Source: Longispora fulva
Lineage (GTDB): Bacteria > Actinomycetota > Actinomycetes > Mycobacteriales > Micromonosporaceae
DNA: 64,000 bases
Direction: 5' to 3'
NCBI RefSeq assembly: GCF_015751905.1
Contig: NZ_JADOUF010000001.1
Coordinates: 3,720,001-3,784,000 of the forward strand
Under the pieces are notes generated by a model that saw nothing but the letters and a program-made list of their open reading frames with translations, ran no database searches and was not told the origin of the DNA. This document shows, piece after piece, positions 9,466-17,102 of this stretch; the first letter of the stretch is position 1, and each line of letters begins with the position of its first letter. Made by a program: the position numbers and the translations under genes.

Positions 9466-10097
9466 CCACGGTGCTGATCGTCGACGACGAGGAACTCATC
9501 CGGGTCGGCCTGCGCGCCGTGGTCGACGCCGAGCCCGACCTGACCGTGGTCGGGGAGGCCGCCGACGGTGCCGACGCGCTGGACGCCGTCCGCCGGCTGC
9601 GCCCCGACGTGGTGCTGATGGACGTGCGGATGCCGGCCGTGGACGGGATCGCCGCCACCCGGCACATCCTCGACACCGTCCGGCCGGCCCCGAAGGTGGT
9701 CGTGCTGACCACCTTCGAGAACGACGACTACGTGTACGACGCGCTGCTGGCCGGCGCGCAGGGCTTCCTGCTCAAGCGGGCCCGCCCGGCGGAGATCGTG
9801 CAGGCGGTGCGGATCGTGGCCGCCGGGGACTCGCTGCTCTTCCCGGCCAGGGTCCGCGACCTGGCCGTCCGCCGGCCCGCCGACGGCCGGCGCGGTCTCG
9901 GGCACGCGGGCCTCACCGACCGGGAGGAGCAGGTGCTGCGGTTGATGGCGGAGGGGCTGTCCAACGCTGAGATCGCGGCGAAGCTGTTCCTCGGGGTGGA
10001 GACCGTCAAGACCCACGTGGGCAACGTCCTGGTCAAGCTGGCCGTCCGCGACCGGACCCAGGCGGTGATCGCCGCCTACTCCTCCGGCTTCGCCTGA
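9462..10097 (+). CDS. NarL/LuxR-type response regulator
   Basis: A 211-aa protein. The receiver domain (1-120) has D10/D11 of the acid pocket, the phosphorylatable Asp in DVVLMDVRMP and the Lys in GFLLKRAR. The C-terminal LuxR helix-turn-helix reads LTDREEQVLRLMAEGLSNAEIAAKLF and then VKTHVGNVLVKL. All expected catalytic positions are present. It overlaps the kinase gene by 4 nt and is surely its partner. Targets are unknown; the membrane-protein gene facing it downstream is one candidate. Confidence 0.93.
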   Translation: MTTVLIVDDEELIRVGLRAVVDAEPDLTVVGEAADGADALDAVRRLRPDVVLMDVRMPAVDGIAATRHILDTVRPAPKVVVLTTFENDDYVYDALLAGAQGFLLKRARPAEIVQAVRIVAAGDSLLFPARVRDLAVRRPADGRRGLGHAGLTDREEQVLRLMAEGLSNAEIAAKLFLGVETVKTHVGNVLVKLAVRDRTQAVIAAYSSGFA

Positions 10098-10106
10098 GAC
10101 CGGACA

Positions 10107-11030
10107 TCATCGGGTGCCAGCGCCCGCCTCGACCCGGTCCACCGGCGCTTCGGCGACCGCCTGCCGTTCGACCAGCAGGAACGCGGACACCGTGCCGATC
10201 AGCACCGCTGCGAGCACCTTCAGCGCGTCCACCGCGTCCAGGATCCCCGGCTCGGCCTGCCCCGTATCCAGCGCGGTGCCGTGCAGCAGGCGCACGAACG
10301 CCCACAGCCCCCAGCCGAACATCGCGCCCGACCCGATCCACGTCACGATCAGCGCCGCCCCGAACGGCCGCCGGCGGTGCGCCATGGCGAGCAGCCCGGC
10401 GGCGGCGGCCAGGGTCAGCGCCGCGTTCACGACGAACGTACTGGTCGCCGGGGTGCCGTCGGGCAGGCCGGCGGGGCCGCCGAGGCCCCAGTACAGCTCG
10501 ACGGCGGCGGTCACGGCCGCGATACAAGCAGCGACCCGGGCCAGGAGCACCTGGAGCGCGCGGGTCGGGCCGGGCCGCTCCGCGCGGTCGGCGAACAGGC
10601 CCGGCCACCGGTCCCGGGCGTAGTGCAGGAACGCGAGGGCGAGCAGGACGCCCTGGATCGAGAAGCCGCCGTAGACGACCAGGTAGACCCAGTTCTGCAG
10701 CGCGCCCTCCGGTGGCAGGCCCCGGGTCGCGAGGACCAGCACGACCGACACCCCGATCGGGGCGAGCAGCCCGGTGCCGACCCACATCGGGAACGCGACC
10801 AGCCACGCCGGTATCCGTCGCCCCCAGCGGTGGGTGAACCCGAGGGCGAGCAGCGCCCCGACGAGCTGCATGCCGGCGGTGACGGCGTTGGCGACGAACA
10901 GGGTGTGGTCGTCGAGCATGCCGCGGTCGTTGAGCCCGACGGGAACTCCGGCCAGCCAGCACCCCTTGAGGGTGAGGTAGGGCACGGCGCTGGCGACGGC
11001 GGCGTACCCGATGATCAGTCGTGTTCTCAT
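10107..11030 (-). CDS. Polytopic membrane protein of unknown function
   Basis: A 307-aa protein with about eight hydrophobic helices, including LTLKGCWLAG in the first helix and a central WVYLVVYGGF. I do not recognise a family. The ATG at 11030 follows a GGGGG tract and starts right before the first helix; the open frame upstream (to 11123) is Arg/Ala-rich and unlikely to be translated. It converges on the response regulator with a 9-bp gap. A 22-bp perfect palindrome lies 54 bp upstream of its start and may control it. Confidence 0.7.
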   Translation of the reverse strand: MRTRLIIGYAAVASAVPYLTLKGCWLAGVPVGLNDRGMLDDHTLFVANAVTAGMQLVGALLALGFTHRWGRRIPAWLVAFPMWVGTGLLAPIGVSVVLVLATRGLPPEGALQNWVYLVVYGGFSIQGVLLALAFLHYARDRWPGLFADRAERPGPTRALQVLLARVAACIAAVTAAVELYWGLGGPAGLPDGTPATSTFVVNAALTLAAAAGLLAMAHRRRPFGAALIVTWIGSGAMFGWGLWAFVRLLHGTALDTGQAEPGILDAVDALKVLAAVLIGTVSAFLLVERQAVAEAPVDRVEAGAGTR

Positions 11031-11083
11031 GCCCCCAGCCTCGTCGGGCCGGGCGTCGGGGGCCTCCCGCGCGCGAGCGTTCC

Positions 11084-11105
11084 GCCTCCCCCGCGCGGGG
11101 GAGGC
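11084..11105. repeat. 22-bp perfect GC palindrome
   Basis: Arms GCCTCCCCCGC and GCGGGGGAGGC meet with no spacer. It lies between the divergent membrane-protein gene (start 11030) and the YidD gene (start 11174). It may be an operator shared by both, or a DNA cruciform site. No regulator is adjacent. Confidence 0.5.
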
Positions 11106-11173
11106 ATCCACCTGAGCTGTCACCGGCGTCGGTGCATCGACCCCGGTTGGCGGCGAGCCGTTAGAGTCCGCTG

Positions 11174-11914
11174 GTGAGATCTCGCTGGCTGTGGGCCGTG
11201 CTGGGGGCCCTGGGCGCGGCCGGGGTCGCCGCCCTGATGGTGCTGACCTGGTTGACCGGCTGGCGCCGGCACCCCGACTCGGGCCGGCTGGCCCCGCCGG
11301 ACATCGACACGCCGCCGCCGACGCCGACCCCCGCGCACCCGCCGTCGACCGCGCCGTACACCGCGCACCCGGCGAGCGGGGGCGTCACGCACGACTCCTG
11401 GTCGTGCCAGCAGAGTTGCGCCGGCGACGCGGTGGACTCCTGCGGCGAGGGCTGCTCGAAGCAGGCGTCGGACACCTGCGACAAGGCGGTCAACGACGCC
11501 TGTTCCTCGTCGGGTTGCGACGCCACGAAGGGCTGCGGCTCCGGCGGCTGCGACGACGTCCAGGTCTGCTCCCACGCCGCCACAACACTGTTCCACGGCG
11601 CGTGGCTGACCGCCGCGACGCCCCCGCCCGTCGGCCACGTCACCCTGGGTGCCCGGCTCGGCGTCAGGGCCATCCGGGGGTACCAGCGCTGGCTGTCCCC
11701 CCGCCTGGCCAGCCACTGCCGCTACACCCCGAGCTGCAGCGGCTACGGCATCGCGGCCCTGGAGGCGCACGGCCTCGTCACGGGCAGCCGGCTCGCCGTC
11801 GCCCGGATCCGCCGGTGCACGGCGGAGGTGCCGTGCGGCACGCCCGACCCGGTCAGCGCAGTGGCCAACTGGCTAGGTCCTCGTACGCCACGTCCGGGCC
11901 CGGCAGGCTGCTGA
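11174..11914 (+). CDS. YidD-like protein with N-terminal membrane anchor and Cys-rich region
   Basis: A 246-aa protein, against about 70-110 aa for normal YidD. Order: one membrane helix (about 4-26), a Pro/Thr-rich linker (about 38-65), a cysteine-rich segment with ten Cys (about 77-132), and then the YidD domain (about 160-220) with IRGYQRWLSPRL, CRYTPSCSGYG and a final RRC. YidD assists insertion of membrane proteins by YidC and is normally coded beside rpmH/rnpA. Here it is far from such genes and carries a likely extracellular or disulfide-bonded segment. The GTG start is the only one that keeps the anchor. The 3' end overlaps the convergent RNA-ligase-like gene by 62 bp. Confidence 0.75.
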   Translation: MRSRWLWAVLGALGAAGVAALMVLTWLTGWRRHPDSGRLAPPDIDTPPPTPTPAHPPSTAPYTAHPASGGVTHDSWSCQQSCAGDAVDSCGEGCSKQASDTCDKAVNDACSSSGCDATKGCGSGGCDDVQVCSHAATTLFHGAWLTAATPPPVGHVTLGARLGVRAIRGYQRWLSPRLASHCRYTPSCSGYGIAALEAHGLVTGSRLAVARIRRCTAEVPCGTPDPVSAVANWLGPRTPRPGPAGC

Positions 11915-12398
11915 CCAGGGCGAGGCTGTCGATCGTGGACACCGGGCCGGAATAGGCCGACAGGGCGGCGAGCTGCGGCTCGACCGGTTCGGGCAGCCGA
12001 CCCAGGGTCAAGTGCGCGCGGAAGGGCCGATCGTCGTAGCCGACGCCGTACCGGTCGAGTTCGCGGCGCACCGTCGCGGCCAGGCCGTCGAGGGCCGGCG
12101 CGGCCACGCCAGCCCACAGCACGGTCGACCCGCGCCCGGTGAAGCTGCCGCCGCCGACGAGCCGCAGGTCGAACGGGCCGGTCGCCGACGCCGCCGTCTC
12201 GATGGCCGCCAGCGCCGGGGCCGGCGGCGCCTCGCCGAGGAACGCGATCGTCACGTGCAGCGAAGCGCGCGGCGCCGGCCGGGGACCGAGGTCCAGCCCG
12301 GCCGCGAAGGCCGCCACGTGGTCGAGGGCCGCCGCCGACGGGTACACGGCTACGAAGAGCCGAACCCCTCGCGGTACGTCCGGTACGTCGGTTCCCAT
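11853..12398 (-). CDS. 2H phosphoesterase (2'-5' RNA ligase/ThpR-like)
   Basis: A 181-aa protein with the two HxT motifs that define the 2H family: HVTIAFLG (about residue 50) and HLTLGRLP (about residue 130). ThpR-type enzymes act on 2'-5' phosphodiester bonds or 2',3'-cyclic phosphates in RNA. The ATG at 12398 starts inside the epimerase gene (49-nt overlap); no later start codon precedes the first beta strand RLFVAVYP. Its 3' end runs 62 bp into the convergent YidD gene. Confidence 0.85.
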   Translation of the reverse strand: MGTDVPDVPRGVRLFVAVYPSAAALDHVAAFAAGLDLGPRPAPRASLHVTIAFLGEAPPAPALAAIETAASATGPFDLRLVGGGSFTGRGSTVLWAGVAAPALDGLAATVRRELDRYGVGYDDRPFRAHLTLGRLPEPVEPQLAALSAYSGPVSTIDSLALVSSLPGPDVAYEDLASWPLR

Positions 12399-13255
12399 CC
12401 GAGCTCCCGCTTCGCCTTGGCGTTGGACACCCGCAGGTCCGAGCGGGTCATGACGGCCCCACCGTACGGGGCCGCGAGCCGCAGCACCCAACCGGGCAGC
12501 CGGAGCGGCGCGGGCGCCCCGAAGGTCTTCGCCGCGGTGGTGAACACGTCCGCCCAGGTCGCCGGCTCGTCGTCCACCAGGTTGTACGCCTCCCCGGCCC
12601 GGCCCTTGTCCACGGCGGCGACGGTCCCGGACGCGGCGTCCTCGATGTGCACCCAGCCGGCCATGTTGCCGCTGCGCGGCACGGGCAGCTGACGCTTCCT
12701 CAGCATCGGGGCGAGCGCGTCGTCCCCGCCGTAGAACAGCCCGTACCGCAGCGCGACGCCCTCGATGCCGTCGGCGGCGAACACCTGCTCCTCCGTGGAA
12801 CGGATCGCCGCGAGGTGCGGCCAGAACGGCGAGCCGTCGTCGGTGGCGAGCGGGGTGTCCTCGGTGACGGGGCCGACCGCGCCGAACCCGTACCCGAAAA
12901 TGATCGACTGGGTGAGGAAGCGGCGCGCGCCGAGCACCCGGGCGGCGGCGAGCAGGTTCGCGGTGCCCTCGACCCGCAGCCGGTCGGTGAGGGCCATGTC
13001 CCGGTGCCGCAGCGGCGCCTTCTTCAGGGCGGTCAGCTCGTGCAGGACGACGTCGGCGGACAGGCCGTCGACCGCGCGGAGCAGGCCGTCGCGGTCGAGG
13101 GCGTCGGCGATGACCGGGGTGACCCGGAGCGCGGCCAGCCGCTCGGCTCCGGCGGCGTCCCTGGTCAGGCCCAGGACGCGGTGCCCGTCGTCGAGCAGTT
13201 GGCGGATCAGCGGGCGGCCGAGGGTGCCGGTGGCACCGGCGAGGAAGATGTTCAT
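12350..13255 (-). CDS. NAD-dependent epimerase/dehydratase (extended SDR)
   Basis: A 301-aa protein starting MNIFLAGATGTLGRPLIRQL, with the GxxGxxG nucleotide-binding loop right at the N-terminus. ALRYGLFYGG and WVHIEDAASG are typical of the C-terminal half of extended SDRs. The usual YxxxK is not obvious: the catalytic region reads TQSIIFGYGFGAVG. So it belongs to the atypical NAD-binding (SDR a5-like) branch of uncertain activity. The start at 13255 fits the fold; an in-frame ATG at 13291 is an alternative. It overlaps the RNA-ligase-like gene by 49 nt. Confidence 0.8.
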   Translation of the reverse strand: MNIFLAGATGTLGRPLIRQLLDDGHRVLGLTRDAAGAERLAALRVTPVIADALDRDGLLRAVDGLSADVVLHELTALKKAPLRHRDMALTDRLRVEGTANLLAAARVLGARRFLTQSIIFGYGFGAVGPVTEDTPLATDDGSPFWPHLAAIRSTEEQVFAADGIEGVALRYGLFYGGDDALAPMLRKRQLPVPRSGNMAGWVHIEDAASGTVAAVDKGRAGEAYNLVDDEPATWADVFTTAAKTFGAPAPLRLPGWVLRLAAPYGGAVMTRSDLRVSNAKAKRELGWEPTYRTYREGFGSS

Positions 13256-13317
13256 GCCGGGTGGACGAGACAGCCCACGGGGATGTGACATCCCCGCCGG
13301 GGAGGGCCCGCGACGGT

Positions 13318-14172
13318 CTACGCCCCCGGCCACTCCTCGACCCGGACGGTGGCCAGTGGCCAGGCCGGGTCGGAGCTGCGGTCAGGGAACTTGCTCGCGA
13401 AGTAGGCGACGGACTCCGCGTACCACTCCGCCTGGCCGGCGTGCAGGTCGGCGAGCGTGGCGTCGGCGATCGACCGGTGGCAGGCCGCGATCGCGATCGC
13501 CAGGTCCATGCACGCCTGGGTGTCGGCGTCGGCGCGGTGCGGGCCCGGGTGGGTGACGCCGTAGAAGGCGCAGACCTGCTCCAGGGTGCGGCCACCCGAC
13601 CGGTACCGGTCGACGTGCCGGTCGATGACCAGCGGATCCACGATCGGGGCGAGCGCCCCGCCGGCCCGGTCGGTCAGGGAGCGCAGCCCGTGCCGGAGCA
13701 GCTCCGTCTCCAGCATCGTCAGGTCGTAGACGGCGTTGTAGATGACGATCGGGATGCCGGCGCGCAGGTAGTTGGCCAGGGCGTCGGCCAGCTCGTCGAG
13801 GGCCTCGGCGGGCGGGCGGCCGTGCGCGCGGACCTGCTCGGTGGTGATGCCGTGCGTGGCCGTCGCCTCGGCCGGGATCTCCACCCCCGGGTCGACCAGC
13901 AGCTCCAGGCTGTGGCCGCTGGTGTCGCGGAGCGAGGCGGACACGATCCGGTCGACGCCGGTGCGCACCCCCGTACTCTCCACATCGAACGCCGCGAGGT
14001 GCCGGCGGTGCCAGCCGTCGTGCTCCCCCGGTCGCGGGGCACGGGGCGCTGGCACGCAGTGCGGGTGGTACGTCACCCAACCGCCGGCATCGGTCCTGGT
14101 CAGCGTGCCTTCCCCGGCGGGCACTCGCTGTGCGCACGTGCCGCACTGTCCGGGATACTTGTTCGAAGCCAT
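13318..14172 (-). CDS. DEDDh 3'-5' exonuclease with N-terminal zinc ribbon
   Basis: A 284-aa protein. Residues 1-40 hold CGTC...H..C, a small zinc-binding element. The exonuclease fold begins at LAAFDVESTG (D and E of Exo I), continues with IVIYNAVYDLTML (Asp of Exo II), and ends with HRADADTQACMDLA (His and Asp of Exo III). This is the DnaQ-like proofreading/RNase T superfamily. It is not the replicative epsilon subunit by context, so a repair or RNA-trimming role is likely. It diverges from a zinc-finger coiled-coil gene with 53 bp between the starts. The ATG at 14172 lacks a strong Shine-Dalgarno. Confidence 0.88.
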   Translation of the reverse strand: MASNKYPGQCGTCAQRVPAGEGTLTRTDAGGWVTYHPHCVPAPRAPRPGEHDGWHRRHLAAFDVESTGVRTGVDRIVSASLRDTSGHSLELLVDPGVEIPAEATATHGITTEQVRAHGRPPAEALDELADALANYLRAGIPIVIYNAVYDLTMLETELLRHGLRSLTDRAGGALAPIVDPLVIDRHVDRYRSGGRTLEQVCAFYGVTHPGPHRADADTQACMDLAIAIAACHRSIADATLADLHAGQAEWYAESVAYFASKFPDRSSDPAWPLATVRVEEWPGA

Positions 14173-14225
14173 CGCCGGCCAGCTTAGCGGAACGGACACG
14201 ACGCTCCCGACTAGACTTTCCGGCC

Positions 14226-15548
14226 GTGACCAGCGTCGAACCCACCATCACCCGGCCGTGTGCGCACTGTGGCCTGCCCGTACCGCAGAAGTCCTCGTCG
14301 GGCCGCCCGTTCCAGTACTGTCGGGACAACGACAGCGCCTGCCTGCGGGCCGCACGCAGTGGCCGGCAGCGCGAGCGCAGCTCCCCCGGCCTCACCGGCC
14401 AGGTCACCAAGGCGTGGGAGCTCGTCGAGCGGATGGAACTCGCCGCGGCCGACCTCGCGGCGTCGTTGGCCGCCGAGTTGTCCCCCGCCGGGGTGGAGCG
14501 GCAGGCCGCCGAGGTCCGCGCGGAGGCCGCCGCCGCCGTGGCCGCCGCGCACACCGCCCGCGACGACGCCCAGACCGCCACGGACCGCGCCGAGGAGGCC
14601 GCCCGCGCCGCCCAGGCCCGCGCGGCGACCGCCGAGGCGGCGGCGACGACTGCCCGCGAGGACGCGGACCAGCGGCGCGAGGCGGCCGACCGACACGTGA
14701 CCGAGGCGCGCGAGCAGGCGGCGCGTCAGGTGGCGGAGGCCGCCGAGCGGGTGGGTCAGGCCGAGCGGGACAGGTCCGCGGCTGTCGAGGCCGCCGCCCA
14801 GCGGGTCGCCGAGGCCGAGGCGCACTGGACCAGGGCCGACCTGGCCCGGGCCGCCGCGGAGGAGGCCACGTCGACCGCCCGGTCCGCGGCGGCGGCGGCC
14901 GAGGCGCTGCGCGCCGACGCGGTGTCCGAACGCGACGCCACCCGCGGGGAGCGCGACACCCTGCGCACCGAACGCGACGCCGCCCGCCGCGAGCGGGAAG
15001 CCCTCCGTGCCGAACGCGACGCGGTCGGCCGGGAGCGGGACACGGCCCACGCCGAACGGGACGCCGCCACGGGCGGGGCCGCCCGGCTGGCGCGGGAGCA
15101 CGAGGAGCTCTCCGTCGCCCACGAGGCCCTGGTCGCGGAGTTGGCCACGACCCGCGCGGACCTGGCCCGGCTCACCGTGGAACGCGACGAGGCGACCGCG
15201 GCCCTCGGGACCACAGCGGCCCGGTCGGCCGCCGCCGACCGCGCACTGGCCGAGGCGACCGCCCGCGCGGACTCCGCCTCCCGCCGCGCCGACGACGCCG
15301 AGGCCCGCGCCGGAGCCCAGCACGAGAAGATCGAGGATCTGCGCGAGATGCTGCGGGGCGCGGTGGCGAGCGGAGCCGACGAGCAGGACGCGATCCGCGC
15401 CGCCGAGCGTGCCCAGGCCGAGCGCGACGCGGTCCGCGCGGCGGACCTCGCCGTCAGGGAGCGCGACGCCGCCCGGGCCCAGATCGCCAGCCTCAGCGAG
15501 CAGGTGTCCAACCTGGCCGCGGCCCTGGCCACCCTCGGCAGGCCCTGA
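14226..15548 (+). CDS. Zinc-finger, long coiled-coil protein of unknown function
   Basis: A 440-aa protein. The N-terminal CAHCGLPV...YCRDNDSACLRAARSGR (residues 12-45) is a short Cys-rich zinc motif like those in small DNA-modifying or plant-type DUFs. From about residue 60 to the end it is an almost unbroken Ala/Glu/Arg coiled coil with recurrent ERDAARRERE units. Such architecture suggests a structural or chromosome-associated role, as in SMC-like or KfrA-like proteins, but no ATPase is present. The GTG start is right before the zinc motif. It diverges from the exonuclease, which also starts with a zinc motif. Confidence 0.7.
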   Translation: MTSVEPTITRPCAHCGLPVPQKSSSGRPFQYCRDNDSACLRAARSGRQRERSSPGLTGQVTKAWELVERMELAAADLAASLAAELSPAGVERQAAEVRAEAAAAVAAAHTARDDAQTATDRAEEAARAAQARAATAEAAATTAREDADQRREAADRHVTEAREQAARQVAEAAERVGQAERDRSAAVEAAAQRVAEAEAHWTRADLARAAAEEATSTARSAAAAAEALRADAVSERDATRGERDTLRTERDAARREREALRAERDAVGRERDTAHAERDAATGGAARLAREHEELSVAHEALVAELATTRADLARLTVERDEATAALGTTAARSAAADRALAEATARADSASRRADDAEARAGAQHEKIEDLREMLRGAVASGADEQDAIRAAERAQAERDAVRAADLAVRERDAARAQIASLSEQVSNLAAALATLGRP

Positions 15549-15555
15549 CCCCCGC

Positions 15556-15586
15556 GAGGGGCGACGGCGCGCTGCCGCCGCCCCTC
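15556..15586 (+). terminator. Hairpin after the coiled-coil gene
   Basis: Arms GAGGGGCGACGGC (15556-15568) and GCCGCCGCCCCTC (15574-15586) pair with one A-C mismatch around a 5-nt loop, 7 bp after the stop codon. There is no T-run. It is a likely terminator. Confidence 0.6.
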
Positions 15587-15659
15587 ACGACGTCGCCGGC
15601 CACCATCCCGCCAGCAGGCGCAGCGCGGGCAATGCCCGATTATCTGCTATTTTGCCGAG

Positions 15660-17096
15660 ATGCTTGGCCACGAGGAGCGCACAGTCACCGCCGACACCGG
15701 CCGCCCGGTGTCGCCCACCGCCGAAGCCATCCTCGGTGCCCCGGCCGGCTCCCACGCCCGCGCCGAGGCCGGCTGGGACCACCTCCGGACCAGTCGCCGG
15801 CTGGGCCGCACCGCCGCCGTCACCGACTACCTGCTGATCGCCGCCGGAATGGTGTCCCTGCTGGTCACCGACCGGCACCTGGTGGGCGACGGCGCGCGCC
15901 GGTTCGACGCGCTGACCCAGCTGCTGACCGGGGGCGGATTGTCGACGGACCGGTACTCGCTGGTCGGCCCCCTGTTCGCCGCTCCGGTGTGGTGGCTGGG
16001 CCGGGCGGCCGGTGACCCCGGGGGCTGGATCACCCACTACAACCTGGTCCTGTTCGCCCTCTCCCTCGGGCTGCTGTTCGGGCTGCTCCGCCGCCGGGTG
16101 GACGCGGTGCTGCTGCGCAGGTTCCTGCTGCTCCTGGTGGCCGGCAGCATGATCGCCCCGCACGTCAGCGACTTCTACGGCGAGACGTTCACCGCGATGA
16201 CCGTCGGGGTGGGGGTGCTGTGCGCGGTGGCGGTGGTCGGCCATCCGGCGCTGCGGGCCGCCGGCTGGGTCGCGATGACCCTGGGCGGGGCGAACACGAT
16301 GTCGACCCTGCCGGCGCTGGGGCTGGTCGGGTTGCGGCAGGGGGCGCGTACCCATCGGCTGCGTTTCGTTGTTCCGGTCCTGGTCGCGGCCGTCCTGGCC
16401 CTGGCGGAGTCCTGGGCGCGCCGGGGAAGCCCCTTCGATCAGGGGTACGGCACGGAGCGCTTCGACTTCCCGGTCCTCCTCGGCGTCCTGGCCATCCTGC
16501 TGTCCTTCGGCAAGGGCCTGGTCTTCTTCACCCCCGGCCTGCTCCTCCCCGCCCGCCGCCGGCTGCGGGGCCTGTACGACCCGGCCGCCGTCGACCTGTG
16601 GCGCGGCCAGGAGGCCTGGCTGTACTTCGTCGCCGGCCTCGTCGTCGTGTACGGCGGCTGGTGGGCCTGGAACGGCGACCTCTACTGGGGCCCGCGCTTC
16701 TTCCTGGTCGCCATCTTCCCGGCCTCCCTGGCCCTGGCCGCCTGGCTCACCCACCACGACTCGCGCCCGTCGCGGAACCTGGCGCTGCTGGGCGTGCTGG
16801 CCCTGTCCCTGTGGGTGGGCGCGAACAGCACGGTCTTCGAGATGCTGCTCTCGCCGACGTGCTACCCGCTGGCCACCAAACAGGAGGACTTCTGCCGGTA
16901 CGGCGTCCTGGAGAGCCGGCTGTGGTACCCGTGGCTGTCGTGGCCCGAGGACCTGTCGGCCACCCGCTGGGCGCAACTGCACTACCACGCCCTCGTCCTG
17001 TACTGGCTGGCGCTGCCCGTCATCATCCGCTCGTTCCCGGAGGTGCTGCGTCGCGTGCGCCAGGCCGTCCGGCGTCTCCCGGAGTGGCGGCTGTGA
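15660..17096 (+). CDS. Polytopic membrane protein, GT-C-like
   Basis: A 478-aa protein with a cytoplasmic N-terminus of about 55 residues and about ten membrane helices. Loop sequences such as LSTDRYSLVGPLFAAPVWW, HVSDFYGETFTAM and GDLYWGPRFFLVAIFP recall bacterial PMT/ArnT-like glycosyltransferases that use polyprenyl-phosphate sugars. I see no clear DxD or DE in the first loop, so the assignment is tentative. It ends 6 bp before the stop of the convergent peptide transporter and has no obvious operon partner. Confidence 0.55.
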   Translation: MLGHEERTVTADTGRPVSPTAEAILGAPAGSHARAEAGWDHLRTSRRLGRTAAVTDYLLIAAGMVSLLVTDRHLVGDGARRFDALTQLLTGGGLSTDRYSLVGPLFAAPVWWLGRAAGDPGGWITHYNLVLFALSLGLLFGLLRRRVDAVLLRRFLLLLVAGSMIAPHVSDFYGETFTAMTVGVGVLCAVAVVGHPALRAAGWVAMTLGGANTMSTLPALGLVGLRQGARTHRLRFVVPVLVAAVLALAESWARRGSPFDQGYGTERFDFPVLLGVLAILLSFGKGLVFFTPGLLLPARRRLRGLYDPAAVDLWRGQEAWLYFVAGLVVVYGGWWAWNGDLYWGPRFFLVAIFPASLALAAWLTHHDSRPSRNLALLGVLALSLWVGANSTVFEMLLSPTCYPLATKQEDFCRYGVLESRLWYPWLSWPEDLSATRWAQLHYHALVLYWLALPVIIRSFPEVLRRVRQAVRRLPEWRL

Positions 17097-17102
17097 CCGC
17101 GC

